64,000 nt of DNA from Rhodoblastus sp963804045 (GCA_963804045.1 CAWDOR010000031.1:124001-188000), one strand, 5' to 3'. Shown: positions 43,861 to 53,262, counted from the stretch's first letter. Translations and numbers: made by a program. The notes: generated by a model not told the origin, from the sequence alone.

Positions 43861-46416
43861 TCACTCCGCAGCCGCCGTCCAATGGGCGCCGGCGCCGAGG
43901 TCGGCGAGCATGGCCGGCACATCGCCGGCCTCGCGCGGCTTGCTGAACAGGAACCCCTGGGCCTCGCGGCAGCCGCGCCGCTCCAGGGCGCTCATCTGCT
44001 CTTCCGTCTCCACGCCCTCGGCAAGGGCGCACATGTCCAGCCCGTCGCAAATATCGGAGACAGCCTGGACGATGGCGTCGCTCTGGCGCGAATGGTCGAG
44101 CCCCTGGGTAAAGGCGCGGTCGATTTTGACCTTGTCGAAGGGGAAGCTTTGCAGATAGCTCAGCGATGAATAGCCGGTGCCGAAATCGTCGAGGGCGATG
44201 CGCACGCCAAGCGTCTTGAGCCTGTGCAAAGTTGCGAGAGTCGCTTCGCTGTCCCTGAGCATCACGCTCTCCGTGATTTCCAGTTCGAGCCGCTGCGGCG
44301 CCAGGCCGCTGATGGCGAGCGCCGCCGCGACGGTTTCGACCAGGTCGCGATTGGCGAATTGCGCGGCCGAGAGATTGACGGCGACGCCGATCTCCTCCGG
44401 CCATAACGCCGCTTCGGCGCAGGCGCGGCGCAGCACCCAGGCGCCGAGCGGCACGATCAGGCCGCTCTCCTCGACCAGGGGTATGAAGTCGTCAGGGGGG
44501 ATCAGACCCCGGTCCGGATGGCGCCAGCGGATCAGGGCTTCAAAACATTTCACCCGCCGGCGGGGCACATCGACAATAGGTTGATAAAACAGGGTGAATT
44601 CGCCGCGCTCCAATGCCCGGCGCAGATCCAGTTCGACGGCGCGGCGCATCTGCATGCGCGCATTCATTTCCGGTTCGAAGCAGCGCCAGCAGCCGCGCCC
44701 CTGTTCCTTGGCGCGGTAGAGCGCCATATCCGCCGCCTTGAGCAGGTCGTCATGCTGCAAGCCGTCGCCGGGCGCGAGCGCAATGCCGATGCTGACGCCG
44801 ACCGCCAGGCTTTGCCCGTCGATGTCGAAGGGCCGGGAAATGGTCTCGATCAGCCGACGCGCCAGCGCCATGGCGTCGAGGGGATCAGCGAGCTGGGTCT
44901 GGACGATGGCGAATTCGTCGCCGCCGAGCCGCGCCAGCGTGTCGGTTTCGCGCAATTCGGCGCGCAGCCGTTTCGCCGCCTCGATCAGCAGACGATCGCC
45001 GACCGGATGGCCGAGTGTGTCGTTGATCTCCTTGAACCGGTCGAGATCAAGACAGAGCAGGGCGAAAGCCTCGCCACGCCGGGCGCGGGCCAGGGCCTTT
45101 TCCATGCGGTGCTGAAACAGCGTGCGGTTGGGCAGGCCGGTCAGGGCGTCGTGGCGCGCGGCATGGGCCAATTGGCTCTCGGCCTGCTTGCGCTCGGTGA
45201 CGTCGATGACCACGCCGATGGAGCAGAGGGCGTTGCCAGCCTCGTCGTAAATGTAATTGGCGCGCGCCTCCATGTGACGAATGGGGCCGTCGGGCTCGCG
45301 GCGGAAGCGATAATGGGTGGACATTTCCTGCTGCCGCTGCTTCTGGTGGTCGCGCATCTCGCCGACGACCCGCTCGGCGTCCTCGGGCAGCAGCGTGGCG
45401 AGCCAGGTTTGCGCGGGTATCGGCGCTTCGCCTGACGGCAGGCCATGCAGGGCGCGGATCTCCGGCCCGCATTCGATCTGTCCGCCGCGGGTGAAATCGC
45501 GCTTGAACGCGCCTATGCCGCCAATGTTCATGCTGAGACGGAGCTGGGTCTCATTGGCGCGCAAGCGTTCCTCGGCCAGCTTGCGCTCGGTCACGTCGAT
45601 CACCACGCCCACCGAACTTACCGGCCGTCCCTCCGCATCGAAGCAATAGCGCGCGCGCATTTCGATATGGCGCAGGCCGCCGCCATCGAGCCTGTTGACG
45701 CGATAGTCATAGGCGATTTCCGGAACCCGTGTGCGGATCGCGGTTTCCATCGCTTCGATGAGCCCCGGACGATCCTCCGGCAACACCGAAGCCATCCAGA
45801 CTTCCGTCGGCAATGGCGCCTCGCCGCGATTAACGCCGAAAATCTCGCGCATCTGCCCGCCGCAACGGATCAGGCCGGTGGAAAAATCGCGCGTAAAACT
45901 GCCAATGCGCCCGCCTTCCTGACTCAGCCGAAGAAACTGCTCGCTCTCGCGCAGCTTCTCGGTGGCTTCCAGGGCCTCGCTAACATCCTGAAGCACGGCG
46001 AGGCAGCGCGGGGGCGCGCCATTCGCGTCGCGTTTCCACAGGGTGACGCCAATTCGCACCCAGATGGTTTCGCCAGCCGGACCAATATGGCGGACTGTGG
46101 CCTCCCATTGCTCATCCCTGGCCATGGCGCTCAGCCATTCGGCGCGCGCCTTTTCCAAATCGTCGGGATGGATGACGTCGGGTGGCCCCATTTGTAACAA
46201 TTGCGCCCGGGGACGGCGGAGAATTTCGCAGAAACGGTTATTGACGCGAACAAAGCGAATGGTGGCCATGTCGACTTCGGACACGCCCGCCGCGCCAATG
46301 TCGAACAGAGCGCGCAGGGCCGCGTCTGTTTCCGCTTCGATCTCGTCAATCCGACGAGGCCTCGCCGCGAAGGCCAAGGAACATTTCCGCGCGAATTTGC
46401 CGAGAAAAGACAACAT
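43861..46416 (-). CDS. PAS-PAS-PAS-GGDEF-EAL c-di-GMP enzyme
   Basis: An 851-residue cytosolic signalling protein with no membrane segment. Three PAS/PAC units (about 30-150, 165-280 and 290-410) each end in a VVIDVTERK-type or VLQDVSEAL PAC motif. The GGDEF domain (about 420-585) has intact RLGGDEFAIV, and the EAL domain (about 595-845) has intact KCFEALIRWRHP plus ESVMLRDSEATLA, DDFGTGYSSLSYL and KIDRAF, the residues for phosphodiesterase metal binding. It may both make and break c-di-GMP, or one domain may be regulatory. The very last residues of the gene lie 7 bases from the convergent DUF2147 gene. Confidence 0.93.
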   Translation of the reverse strand: MLSFLGKFARKCSLAFAARPRRIDEIEAETDAALRALFDIGAAGVSEVDMATIRFVRVNNRFCEILRRPRAQLLQMGPPDVIHPDDLEKARAEWLSAMARDEQWEATVRHIGPAGETIWVRIGVTLWKRDANGAPPRCLAVLQDVSEALEATEKLRESEQFLRLSQEGGRIGSFTRDFSTGLIRCGGQMREIFGVNRGEAPLPTEVWMASVLPEDRPGLIEAMETAIRTRVPEIAYDYRVNRLDGGGLRHIEMRARYCFDAEGRPVSSVGVVIDVTERKLAEERLRANETQLRLSMNIGGIGAFKRDFTRGGQIECGPEIRALHGLPSGEAPIPAQTWLATLLPEDAERVVGEMRDHQKQRQQEMSTHYRFRREPDGPIRHMEARANYIYDEAGNALCSIGVVIDVTERKQAESQLAHAARHDALTGLPNRTLFQHRMEKALARARRGEAFALLCLDLDRFKEINDTLGHPVGDRLLIEAAKRLRAELRETDTLARLGGDEFAIVQTQLADPLDAMALARRLIETISRPFDIDGQSLAVGVSIGIALAPGDGLQHDDLLKAADMALYRAKEQGRGCWRCFEPEMNARMQMRRAVELDLRRALERGEFTLFYQPIVDVPRRRVKCFEALIRWRHPDRGLIPPDDFIPLVEESGLIVPLGAWVLRRACAEAALWPEEIGVAVNLSAAQFANRDLVETVAAALAISGLAPQRLELEITESVMLRDSEATLATLHRLKTLGVRIALDDFGTGYSSLSYLQSFPFDKVKIDRAFTQGLDHSRQSDAIVQAVSDICDGLDMCALAEGVETEEQMSALERRGCREAQGFLFSKPREAGDVPAMLADLGAGAHWTAAAE

Positions 46417-46582
46417 GCCGGTTCCGCAAGCCCAGGATCCGCGCGGGGCGCGGCGATGAGGCTTCCGACATGAAGCGCTGAGACGGCGCCATGATGGCGT
46501 CCCGCAGAAGACTGCGCCTTGGACGCTATCGAAGTTTAAATAACGAAGGGCGAAGATATTCCCTAAAGATTTGATGAATTTG

Positions 46583-48352
46583 TCACGACGCCGGTTGCGC
46601 CTCGCCAGTCATGAATTGCGCTCGCGCCAGAGCGGCGAAACGGCCGTTCTGCGCCACCAGCTCATCGAAGCCGCCGGCTTCGACAATCCGGCCCTGATCG
46701 AAGACCAGAATGCGATTGGCGCTGCGGATGGTGGCGAGGCGATGGGCGATGACGAATGTGGTGCGTCCGGCGGTGGCCGCCTCCAGGGCCGCCTGCAATT
46801 GCTTTTCGGTGGCGGCGTCAAGCGCCGAGGTCGCCTCGTCGAACACCATGATCGGCGGGTCCTTGAGCAGAGCGCGGGCGATGGAGACGCGCTGGCGCTC
46901 GCCGCCCGACAGCGAGCGGCCGCGCTCGCCGACAATCTGGCCGACGCCATCGACCTGGCGCGAGACGAATTCGCTGGCCTGGGCGCGTTGCAGGGCCAGA
47001 TCGATCTCCTCCTTCGAGGCGTCGAGCTTGCCAATGCGCAGATTTTCCTCGATCGAACGGGCGAACAGCATGGGCTCCTGGAAGACCACGCCAATGTTGC
47101 GGCGCAGGGCGAGCAGTTTCATGTCGCGAATATCGACGCCGTCGATGCGGATCGCGCCGGAGGTAGGGTCCATGGCGCGATGCAGCAGGCTCAATGTCGT
47201 CGATTTGCCCGAGCCGGTCGAGCCGACCAGCGCCACGGTCTCGCCGGGTTTGACGGTGAAGGAGACGTCATTGACGGCGATGCGCCGCGCGTCATAAGCG
47301 AAGGAAACATGGTCGAAACTGACTTCGCCCTTGAGGCGGCCGGGGTCGAGCGCGCCGGGCTTGTCGGCGATGGCCGGCGAAGTGTCCATGATCTCGAAAA
47401 ATTCGCCGATCTTGGGCGCCTGCATGAACAGGCCGTTGACGAAGCCGACCAGGCCTTCGAGCCGGGCGATCAGCATGGTGGCGAAATTCATGAAGGTGAC
47501 GATCTGGCCGATGGTGGCGAGCTTGTTGAGATGCAGCCAGACGCCGACCATGAAGATCGACAGCAGCGACAGCGTCGAGGCCGCGCGCGTGGCCACCGCC
47601 GCCAAGGCCCACCAGGACAGCACCGGCATCTGCGCGGACAACACCCGGCCGATAATGTCCTGAAGGCCGCGCGATTCATTCTCGATGCGGGTGAAGGACT
47701 GGATCACCGGGAGGTTGCCGAGCACATCGGAAGCGCGCTCGGTCAATTGGGTGTTGTAAACCTCGACATCGGCCTGAAGGTCATGGGTGTGGCGGATGAC
47801 ATAAGTGGTCAGCGCGCCAAACAGCAGCACCAGAATGACGAGAATGCCGCCGAGCCGCCAATTGAGGAACAGCGTCGCCGGCAGCAGCACGAACAGCGAC
47901 ACCATGGAGGCGCAGTTTTCGCGGAAGAAGGACAGCCAGACGCCGAACATGCCGCTGGCGCCTTCCAGCATGACTTTCAGCAGCCGCCCGGAATGGGTGG
48001 CGGTGTGAAAGCTCAACGGAAGCTCAAGAATATGGTCGAAGAACGCGGCCATGACGCCGAGCCGGCGGCGATGCGCGAGACGGTCGGAATGCAGCGCCAC
48101 GGTCACCGCCGCGACGATGGAAAACAGTCCAAACGCCACCCAGGCGATCAGCAGCGGCTCGAGAATCAACCAGGTCAGATGGCGCCCGCGCGTCTCGGTC
48201 TGGGTCATGGTGTCGACGATCCGGCCAAACAGCACGGGCTCGATGAATTGCGCCCCGGCCAGCGCCAGATTGGCGATCACCAGCATGATGGCGAGATTTT
48301 TCTCCGGCGCGAGCTGGTGCAGAATGCGGGCATAAGTTTTGACAATCGACAT
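46583..48352 (-). CDS. ndvA: NdvA/ChvA-like glucan ABC exporter (fused ATPase-permease)
   Basis: A 589-residue half-transporter with six membrane helices (to about residue 310) and a nucleotide-binding domain: Walker A GSTGSGKST, Q-loop VFQEPMLFARSIEEN, signature LSGGERQRVSIARALL, Walker B IMVFDEATSALD and the H-loop IAHRLAT. The N-terminus IVKTYARILHQLAPEKN and the segment FIEPVLFGRIVDTM match NdvA/ChvA exporters of cyclic beta-1,2-glucan more closely than MsbA. Export of a glucan to the periplasm in osmoadaptation or host contact is the family role. No glucan synthase (ndvB) is in the window, so the substrate is not proven. Confidence 0.83.
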   Translation of the reverse strand: MSIVKTYARILHQLAPEKNLAIMLVIANLALAGAQFIEPVLFGRIVDTMTQTETRGRHLTWLILEPLLIAWVAFGLFSIVAAVTVALHSDRLAHRRRLGVMAAFFDHILELPLSFHTATHSGRLLKVMLEGASGMFGVWLSFFRENCASMVSLFVLLPATLFLNWRLGGILVILVLLFGALTTYVIRHTHDLQADVEVYNTQLTERASDVLGNLPVIQSFTRIENESRGLQDIIGRVLSAQMPVLSWWALAAVATRAASTLSLLSIFMVGVWLHLNKLATIGQIVTFMNFATMLIARLEGLVGFVNGLFMQAPKIGEFFEIMDTSPAIADKPGALDPGRLKGEVSFDHVSFAYDARRIAVNDVSFTVKPGETVALVGSTGSGKSTTLSLLHRAMDPTSGAIRIDGVDIRDMKLLALRRNIGVVFQEPMLFARSIEENLRIGKLDASKEEIDLALQRAQASEFVSRQVDGVGQIVGERGRSLSGGERQRVSIARALLKDPPIMVFDEATSALDAATEKQLQAALEAATAGRTTFVIAHRLATIRSANRILVFDQGRIVEAGGFDELVAQNGRFAALARAQFMTGEAQPAS

Positions 48353-48490
48353 TTCTTCAATCCATCGCGCCGGGCGCTCGATCTTCCTGGCCCGTCGAGC
48401 CGGTTATCGCGCCAATGGCGGCCTTCGGCTTTGAGGGGCGGACCCTTCGTAGCTTCTGAAGCGGCGGCCGGCAATGGTCGCTGTCGGGTT

Positions 48491-49961
48491 CTAAATCGCC
48501 GCGGGCGGCAAACCCTCGCGATGGCGCCGCGCCATTTCGGCGAATAATGCTTCAATGGCTTGCGTGTAGAGGCCGACGTCGAACAGCGGCGCCAGAAGCC
48601 GGTTGCGCGCCAGCTTGGTCTTGGCGCGCGCCAGCGCCTCGGGGTTCTGCGCCAGGGCCAGGGCCAGGGCGAAATAGTCTTCTTCATCGCGCGCGATCAA
48701 TTCGGGCATGTCCACGGCGCGCAAAAGGCTTCCGGCGACCCGCGACGCGAAGGTCGCGCCTGGCAGGGTGACGACGGGAACACCGGCCCAGAGCGCGTCG
48801 CTGGCCGTGGTGTGCGCGCCATAGGGGGCGGTGTCGAGCACGAGATCGGCCTGTTGCAGGCGGGCGAGATGTTCGTCCTGCGGCATGTCCGGCGCGAAGA
48901 TCAGCCGCGATCCGGCCACGCCATGGGCGAGGGCCTCATTGCGCAGATTGGCCTCGGCGGTGGGCGCCGTCATCAGCCATAGAACGCTGTCGGGGACGGC
49001 GGCGAGCAGGCGGCGCCAGATATGAAACACCGCCGGCGTCAATTTGTAGGATTGGTTGAAGCAGCAGAAGACAAAGCCCTCTTCTGGCAGCCCGAGGGCG
49101 GCGCGCGACGGGACGGCGTCGGGCGGGCTGCGCCGTCCGCGCGGCTGATAGCAATGCGGCAAGCAGGCGAAGGACTCTGTCGTAATCCTCGGCGGCGGCG
49201 GCGGGCGTGCAAAATTCGTCGGTGATGATGTAATCGCACAGGCCGGGGCCGAGCGTGCCGGGATAACCCAGGAAATTCACCTGAACCGGCGCCGGGCGCA
49301 AGGCGAGGATCGACGTCCGCGTCCCCTCGGTAAAACCTTTCAAGTCAACGAGAATGTCGATTCCGTCGCGGTGGATCGCTTGCGCCGCTTCGCTGTCCGA
49401 CATGGCGCCAATGTCGGTGAAACGGTCGAAGGCGCTGACGAGTTGGGGGCGCATGCGCTTGCCGTCATCGGCGCCATAGGAATAGGCGTGGAGTTCGAAA
49501 TGCCGGGGATCATGGGCTTCGAGCATTTCGATCAGCAGCAGGGCCGTGGGGTGGTCATGAAAATCGCTGGAGAGATAGCCGAGGCGGATCGGGCCGCTGT
49601 TGTTGCGCCGTTGCGGAAATTTGAAATTCAGCCTTTGCCGTTCGTCCCGGGCCGCCGCCAGACGCGCGCGCATCCATAGCTCGGAGGATATCCGCTGCTC
49701 CGCCGCGCTGACGCCGGGTTCTGCGAGCAACAGGAAGGGCGATACGCGCGCCCCCTCGGACTCGGCTAGGCGCGCCCGGACGAAGGCGGGGCGTCGCTCA
49801 AAATCCTCCCAATCGCACATGTGGCGGGAGCGTATGAAGGAGCGCATGGCGCCTTTCCGACGGCGATCCGTCCACGGTTTCGACGCGAAACCGACGAAGA
49901 TCGGCTTTCGGCGACCGCCATGGGTCGCAAAGCAAGGCTTGCGCCAGGAAGAGTTTTTCAC
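48491..49961 (-). CDS. SPINDLY-type protein glycosyltransferase (one-base frameshift)
   Basis: Removing one base near 49163 joins two frames into a 451-489 residue protein with the GT41 (O-GlcNAc transferase/SPY) catalytic region: IRLGYLSSDFHDHPTALLL, AIHRDGIDILVDLKGFTEGTR, VNFLGYPGTLG..CDYIITD, LPHCYQP, FCCFNQSYKLTPAVFHIW, and the nucleotide-sugar segment LVLDTAPYGAHTTASDALWAG followed by VTLPGATFASRVAGSLL. The TPR repeats that normally precede the domain are absent, so it is short at the N-terminus. Start may be ATG 49847. Bacterial members glycosylate proteins, including adhesins and flagellins. An adhesin is encoded about 7 kb away, but a link is speculative. Confidence 0.8.
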
Positions 49962-50138
49962 GGCTCCGCATTGCGCCGGTCGCGCGTTTGCCCTAAGATT
50001 TCAAGATCGAGCCCAGCCGAATGACCCTGCTATCTCGTCTTTTGGCGCGCCGGCTTGTCACTTTCTCTCACAACTGGTCTCGGCAAGGCCTTGCGCGCCC
50101 GCAAGGCCCTGAACATTCATGTCTTGAAAGGACAGATC

Positions 50139-50351
50139 ATGCCGAACGGCACAGTGAAATGGTTCAACTGGCAAAAAGGCTTCGGCTTCATTCAGCCGGA
50201 AGCCGGCGGTCCCGACGTTTTCGTTCATGTCAGCGCCGTTGAACGCGCCGGCATCCGCGCGCTTCCCGATGGCCAGAAGGTTTCCTACGAAACCGCCGTC
50301 GACAAGCGCAGCGGCAAGACCTCGGTGGAAGTGTTGAGCATCATCGGCTAA
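50139..50351 (+). CDS. Cold-shock protein, CspA family
   Basis: A 70-residue single cold-shock domain. RNP1 is KGFGFIQP and RNP2 is VFVHVSAV; the N-terminal strand is GTVKWFNWQ, with Trp in place of the usual Ala/Pro-rich residue. It binds single-stranded RNA and DNA as a chaperone. The ATG at 50139 follows GAAAGGACA; the upstream frame has no good start. A leader of over 100 bases without genes precedes it, which fits cold-regulated leaders, and two strong terminators follow. The RhlE-type helicase converges from the other strand, and a second csp gene lies beyond it. Confidence 0.93.
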   Translation: MPNGTVKWFNWQKGFGFIQPEAGGPDVFVHVSAVERAGIRALPDGQKVSYETAVDKRSGKTSVEVLSIIG

Positions 50352-50398
50352 TCGCCGCCGAAGGGTCGCCGAATATGGACGGCTCCGCGATGTGACAA

Positions 50399-50431
50399 GG
50401 GGCCGCCGAATTTCGGCGGCCCCATTTTTTT
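50399..50431 (+). terminator. First terminator of a tandem pair after csp
   Basis: A 10-base GC stem (50399-50408 with 50414-50423) closed by AATTT and followed by A then seven T. It acts on the plus strand, 48 bases after the csp stop. Confidence 0.85.
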
Positions 50432-50439
50432 GGACGACC

Positions 50440-50469
50440 GGCCGCCGAATTTCGGCGGCCCTATTTTTT
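50440..50469 (+). terminator. Second, near-identical terminator
   Basis: An 8-base stem (50440-50447 with 50453-50460), the same AATTT loop, then CTA and six T. The 21-base core is identical to that of the first terminator, so one arose by duplication of the other. Both point away from csp towards the helicase 3' end. Confidence 0.8.
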
Positions 50470-50472
50470 CGA

Positions 50473-51798
50473 TCAACCGCGCTTGTTGGCCTGGGCGCCA
50501 TCGCGCCGGCGTCCGTCGCCGGAATTGCGATTGGCTCCGGCCTGCGGCGCGCGCCGCCGCTCGTTCTCGCGCCGCGGGGCCGAACCGTTGGGGCGCGGAG
50601 CGGCAGGTTTCCGCGGCCCCGGGCGCTCGGCGTCCTTGGCGGGCTGGCGCGCCTGACCCTGCTCGCCGGGGGCGAGGCGCAGATCCGTGGCGGGGATGGT
50701 TTGTTTGGTGAGCTTTTCAATGGCGCGCAGCAGATCGCGCTCCTCATTGTCGCAGAAGGAAATGGCCTCGCCCTCCGCCCCGGCGCGCGCCGTGCGGCCG
50801 ATACGGTGGACATAGGCTTCCGGCACTTCCGGCAATTCGAAATTCACCACATGGCTGACGCTGTCGATGTCGATGCCGCGCGCGGCGATGTCGGTGGCGA
50901 CCAGAACGGCCACGCGGCCGGCGCGGAACCCGTCGAGCGCGCGCTGGCGCTGATTCTGGCTCTTGTTGCCGTGGATCGCCTCGGCGCTCAAGCCGGCGTC
51001 GAGCAGAGCCGAAGCGACCTTGTCGGCGCCGCGCTTGGTGCGGGTGAAGACAATGGAGCGGCTGAAATCGGGATTTTGCAGCAGGTCGATCAAGGCTTCG
51101 CGCTTGCGTTTGGACTCGATCAGAATCACCCGCTGCGCCACGCGATCGGCGGTCTTGGCCACCGGGGTCACCGAAACCTTGATGGGATTATGCAGCATTT
51201 CCGTCGCCAGCGTCGAAATTTCCGCCGGCATGGTCGCGGAGAAGAACAGGGTTTGCCGGCGCTTCGGCAATTTGGCGAAGATCTTGCGGATCGGCGCGAG
51301 AAAGCCGAGGTCGAGCATATGGTCGGCTTCGTCGAGCACGACGGCGCTGGTGCCCTCCAGGCGGAGATTGCCCTGGGACATATGGTCGAGCAGACGGCCG
51401 GGCGTGGCGACGAGAACGTCGAGGCCTCGCGACAGCGCCTGCAACTGCGGCCCAAAACCGACGCCGCCGAAAATCACGGCGACGCGCAGATTGGCGAAAC
51501 GACCATAGGCCTTGAAGCTTTCGCCGATCTGGGCGGCCAGTTCGCGGGTCGGGGCGAGCACCAGGATGCGGGTGTGCTTGGGGCGGGGATGTTCGGGAAA
51601 TTGCAGCAGGCGGCTGATCAGCGGCGTCGCGAAGGCGCAGGTCTTGCCCGTGCCGGTCTGGGCGATGCCGAGGAGGTCGCGGCCTTCGAGCAGGGAGGGA
51701 ATGGCCTGCGCCTGAATCGGCGTCGGCGTCTCGTAGCCCTCGGTGGTCAGAGCGCGCAAAACGGTCTCGGCCAGACCGAGATCGGAAAATTTCGTCAC
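50473..51798 (-). CDS. rhlE: DEAD-box RNA helicase, RhlE type
   Basis: A 441-residue ATP-dependent RNA helicase. Motifs in order: Q motif (GYETPTPIQAQAIP), I (AQTGTGKT), Ia (PTRELAAQI), Ib (TPGRLLDHM), II (VLDEADHMLDLGF), III (FFSATMP), IV (IVFTRTKRGADKVA), V (VATDIAARGIDIDSVSHVVN) and VI (HRIGRTARAGAEG). The tail after residue 365 is Arg/Pro/Gly/Ala-rich, the RNA-binding extension of RhlE-type helicases. It lies between two csp genes, suggesting a cold-adaptation or RNA-remodelling island. It starts at 51798; the gene for the second csp is 479 bases upstream on the same strand. Confidence 0.92.
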   Translation of the reverse strand: MTKFSDLGLAETVLRALTTEGYETPTPIQAQAIPSLLEGRDLLGIAQTGTGKTCAFATPLISRLLQFPEHPRPKHTRILVLAPTRELAAQIGESFKAYGRFANLRVAVIFGGVGFGPQLQALSRGLDVLVATPGRLLDHMSQGNLRLEGTSAVVLDEADHMLDLGFLAPIRKIFAKLPKRRQTLFFSATMPAEISTLATEMLHNPIKVSVTPVAKTADRVAQRVILIESKRKREALIDLLQNPDFSRSIVFTRTKRGADKVASALLDAGLSAEAIHGNKSQNQRQRALDGFRAGRVAVLVATDIAARGIDIDSVSHVVNFELPEVPEAYVHRIGRTARAGAEGEAISFCDNEERDLLRAIEKLTKQTIPATDLRLAPGEQGQARQPAKDAERPGPRKPAAPRPNGSAPRRENERRRAPQAGANRNSGDGRRRDGAQANKRG

Positions 51799-52276
51799 GT
51801 GTTTGCTTTCATGGAGCCGCGCGTCCGCTTTTTATCGCGGCGATGGCAACGGCGGATCGAAGAAGGCCCCGCACAGAATGGGCCGACTGTCAGGGAACGG
51901 TCTGGAGGCCGGGCGACGCGGCGGCAAATGTCCACGTCCCATGCGCCGGCGCGCCGTCAAGCTGCGATGCAGCCAAAGTCTATGTATGCGTATTCTCGCC
52001 AGCGGGCAAGCCTTGCCCGCGAAGTAGTGGAGAAAAGCGTAAATCAATCGGGCCCGTTGGGCTTGGCCAAGGGCTGGAGCCAAGCCCCGCTTCAAGACAT
52101 AAATCTCGAAATCGGGGCTTTGCTCGGTCGAGACCGCACTCTTCGCGCGCCAGTACATCCGTGGTCGTGGCAAAAAGCGTGTCGCTGGGGCCGTTCATCC
52201 AGGGTTGAGTATCGAGAACCCGGAAAATTCGGCCCAAGAGAAAATTCGACCCAAGGATTGGGACGAGAGCGCCCGA
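51799..52276. other. Intergenic region with two inverted repeats
   Basis: No supported gene. It holds two inverted repeats: 52002-52020 (9-base arms around one base) and 52059-52087 (9-base arms, 52059-52067 with 52079-52087). Neither is followed by a T-run. They may be stability elements at the 3' end of the second csp transcript or part of the helicase leader. An unannotated small RNA is possible but not shown. Confidence 0.45.
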
Positions 52277-52486
52277 TCAGGCGAGGCGGAGATTTTCCGC
52301 CGAGGATTTGCCGGAGCGCTTGTCGACCGCGAGGTCGTAGGTGACCTTCTGGCCATCGGCCAGCGTGGTCAGTCCCGCCCGTTCAACCGCGGAAACATGG
52401 ACGAAGACGTCGCCGCCGCCGGCATCCGGAGCGATGAAGCCGTAGCCCTTGGTGGCGTTGAACCATTTGACGGAGCCAGAATTCAT
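52277..52486 (-). CDS. Second cold-shock protein, CspA family
   Basis: A 69-residue cold-shock domain protein starting at ATG 52486 with GGAAAGGAC as ribosome-binding site. RNP1 is KGYGFIAP, RNP2 is VFVHVSAV, and the first strand is GSVKWFNATKG, closer to the textbook form than its neighbour. The C-terminal half (ADGQKVTYDLAVDKRSGKSSAENLRLA) is nearly the same as the csp at 50139 (DGQKVSYETAVDKRSGKTS), so the two are paralogues from a local duplication. They now stand on opposite strands on either side of the helicase. Confidence 0.93.
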   Translation of the reverse strand: MNSGSVKWFNATKGYGFIAPDAGGGDVFVHVSAVERAGLTTLADGQKVTYDLAVDKRSGKSSAENLRLA

Positions 52487-52919
52487 AAGTTGTCCTTTCC
52501 TGGACACAGGTAAAAAGAATGCAGAGCGCTTCCGCGCCCGGCCTGTTGATGGATCGATGTCGTGGAGATCATAAAAAGGGTTGCGCGCAGATGATGCGCA
52601 GGGCAACGCCAGCCTTACGGCCAAAACTCGATTGCAGTGGCCTAACGGGTAATCTTGTTCTAATCAAGGCGGGCGGCGATTTATTTTCGTGCGGCCTCGG
52701 CGGCGCCCGCCGAGGATTGACCTCTGGCCTATTGCCTCCGCATGGACTATAGCAAAGCGACAGGGTCGTTCGACGGTCGGACGCGGAATCCCCCTGCGCT
52801 CTTCCTGACAAAGGCGGTTTCGCCGCCGACGCCGTCGTTTCGCCGCATGGTCGCCGGCGCGCCCCGCGTCGCCGCCGATAACGGCGACCCCATTACTCGA
52901 TTTTCAGATCGGAAAACTT
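52487..52919. other. Intergenic region between csp and rpsU
   Basis: About 430 bases with no convincing gene. The part next to 52487 is the leader of the minus-strand csp gene. The other end carries the rpsU upstream region. No RNA gene, riboswitch or clear promoter pair was recognised. Confidence 0.4.
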
Positions 52920-53192
52920 GTGCAGGTTCTGGTTCGCGACAATAATGTCGATCAGGCGCTTCGTGTCCTCAAGAAGAAAATGCAGCGCGAAGGCCTGTTT
53001 CGCGAATTGAAACGCCGCCGCGCCTACGAGAAGCCGTCCGAGAGGCGGACGCGCGAGGCGGCCGAAGCCGTTCGCCGGTCCCGCAAGCTGGCGCGCCGGA
53101 AGGCGCAGAACGAAGGCCTGCTGCCCAAACCCAAGCGCAAGGGCGAAGCCGAACGGCCGCGCTTCGCGCCCTCGGCGACCCCTTCCGTTTGA
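52920..53192 (+). CDS. rpsU: 30S ribosomal protein S21
   Basis: S21 is a small basic protein of the 30S subunit platform, needed for efficient initiation. The 90 residues start MQVLVRDNNVDQALRVLKKK and continue MQREGLFRELKRRRAYEKPSE, as in other alphaproteobacteria, with a long Arg/Lys-rich helix and an extended polar tail. The start is GTG at 52920, after GGAAAACTT; there is no better in-frame start. A hairpin lies just after the stop. It neighbours the cold-shock genes; in some bacteria S21 paralogues are cold- or stress-regulated. Confidence 0.94.
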   Translation: MQVLVRDNNVDQALRVLKKKMQREGLFRELKRRRAYEKPSERRTREAAEAVRRSRKLARRKAQNEGLLPKPKRKGEAERPRFAPSATPSV

Positions 53193-53198
53193 CGCGCG

Positions 53199-53217
53199 GC
53201 CGACGACTTTCGTCGGC
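53199..53217 (+). other. 3' hairpin after rpsU
   Basis: An 8-base stem (53199-53206 with 53210-53217) with a 3-base loop, 7 bases after the rpsU stop. No T-run follows, so it is more likely an mRNA-end stabiliser or partial terminator than a full terminator. Confidence 0.5.
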
Positions 53218-53262
53218 GCGACCGTCGATCCATCCAAGACCGCCAACACGGAGTGTTTTCCC

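Noticed and set aside
51843..52208. 121-codon plus-strand frame between helicase and csp
   Set aside because: No motif and low-complexity Ser/Arg composition; overlaps inverted repeats.
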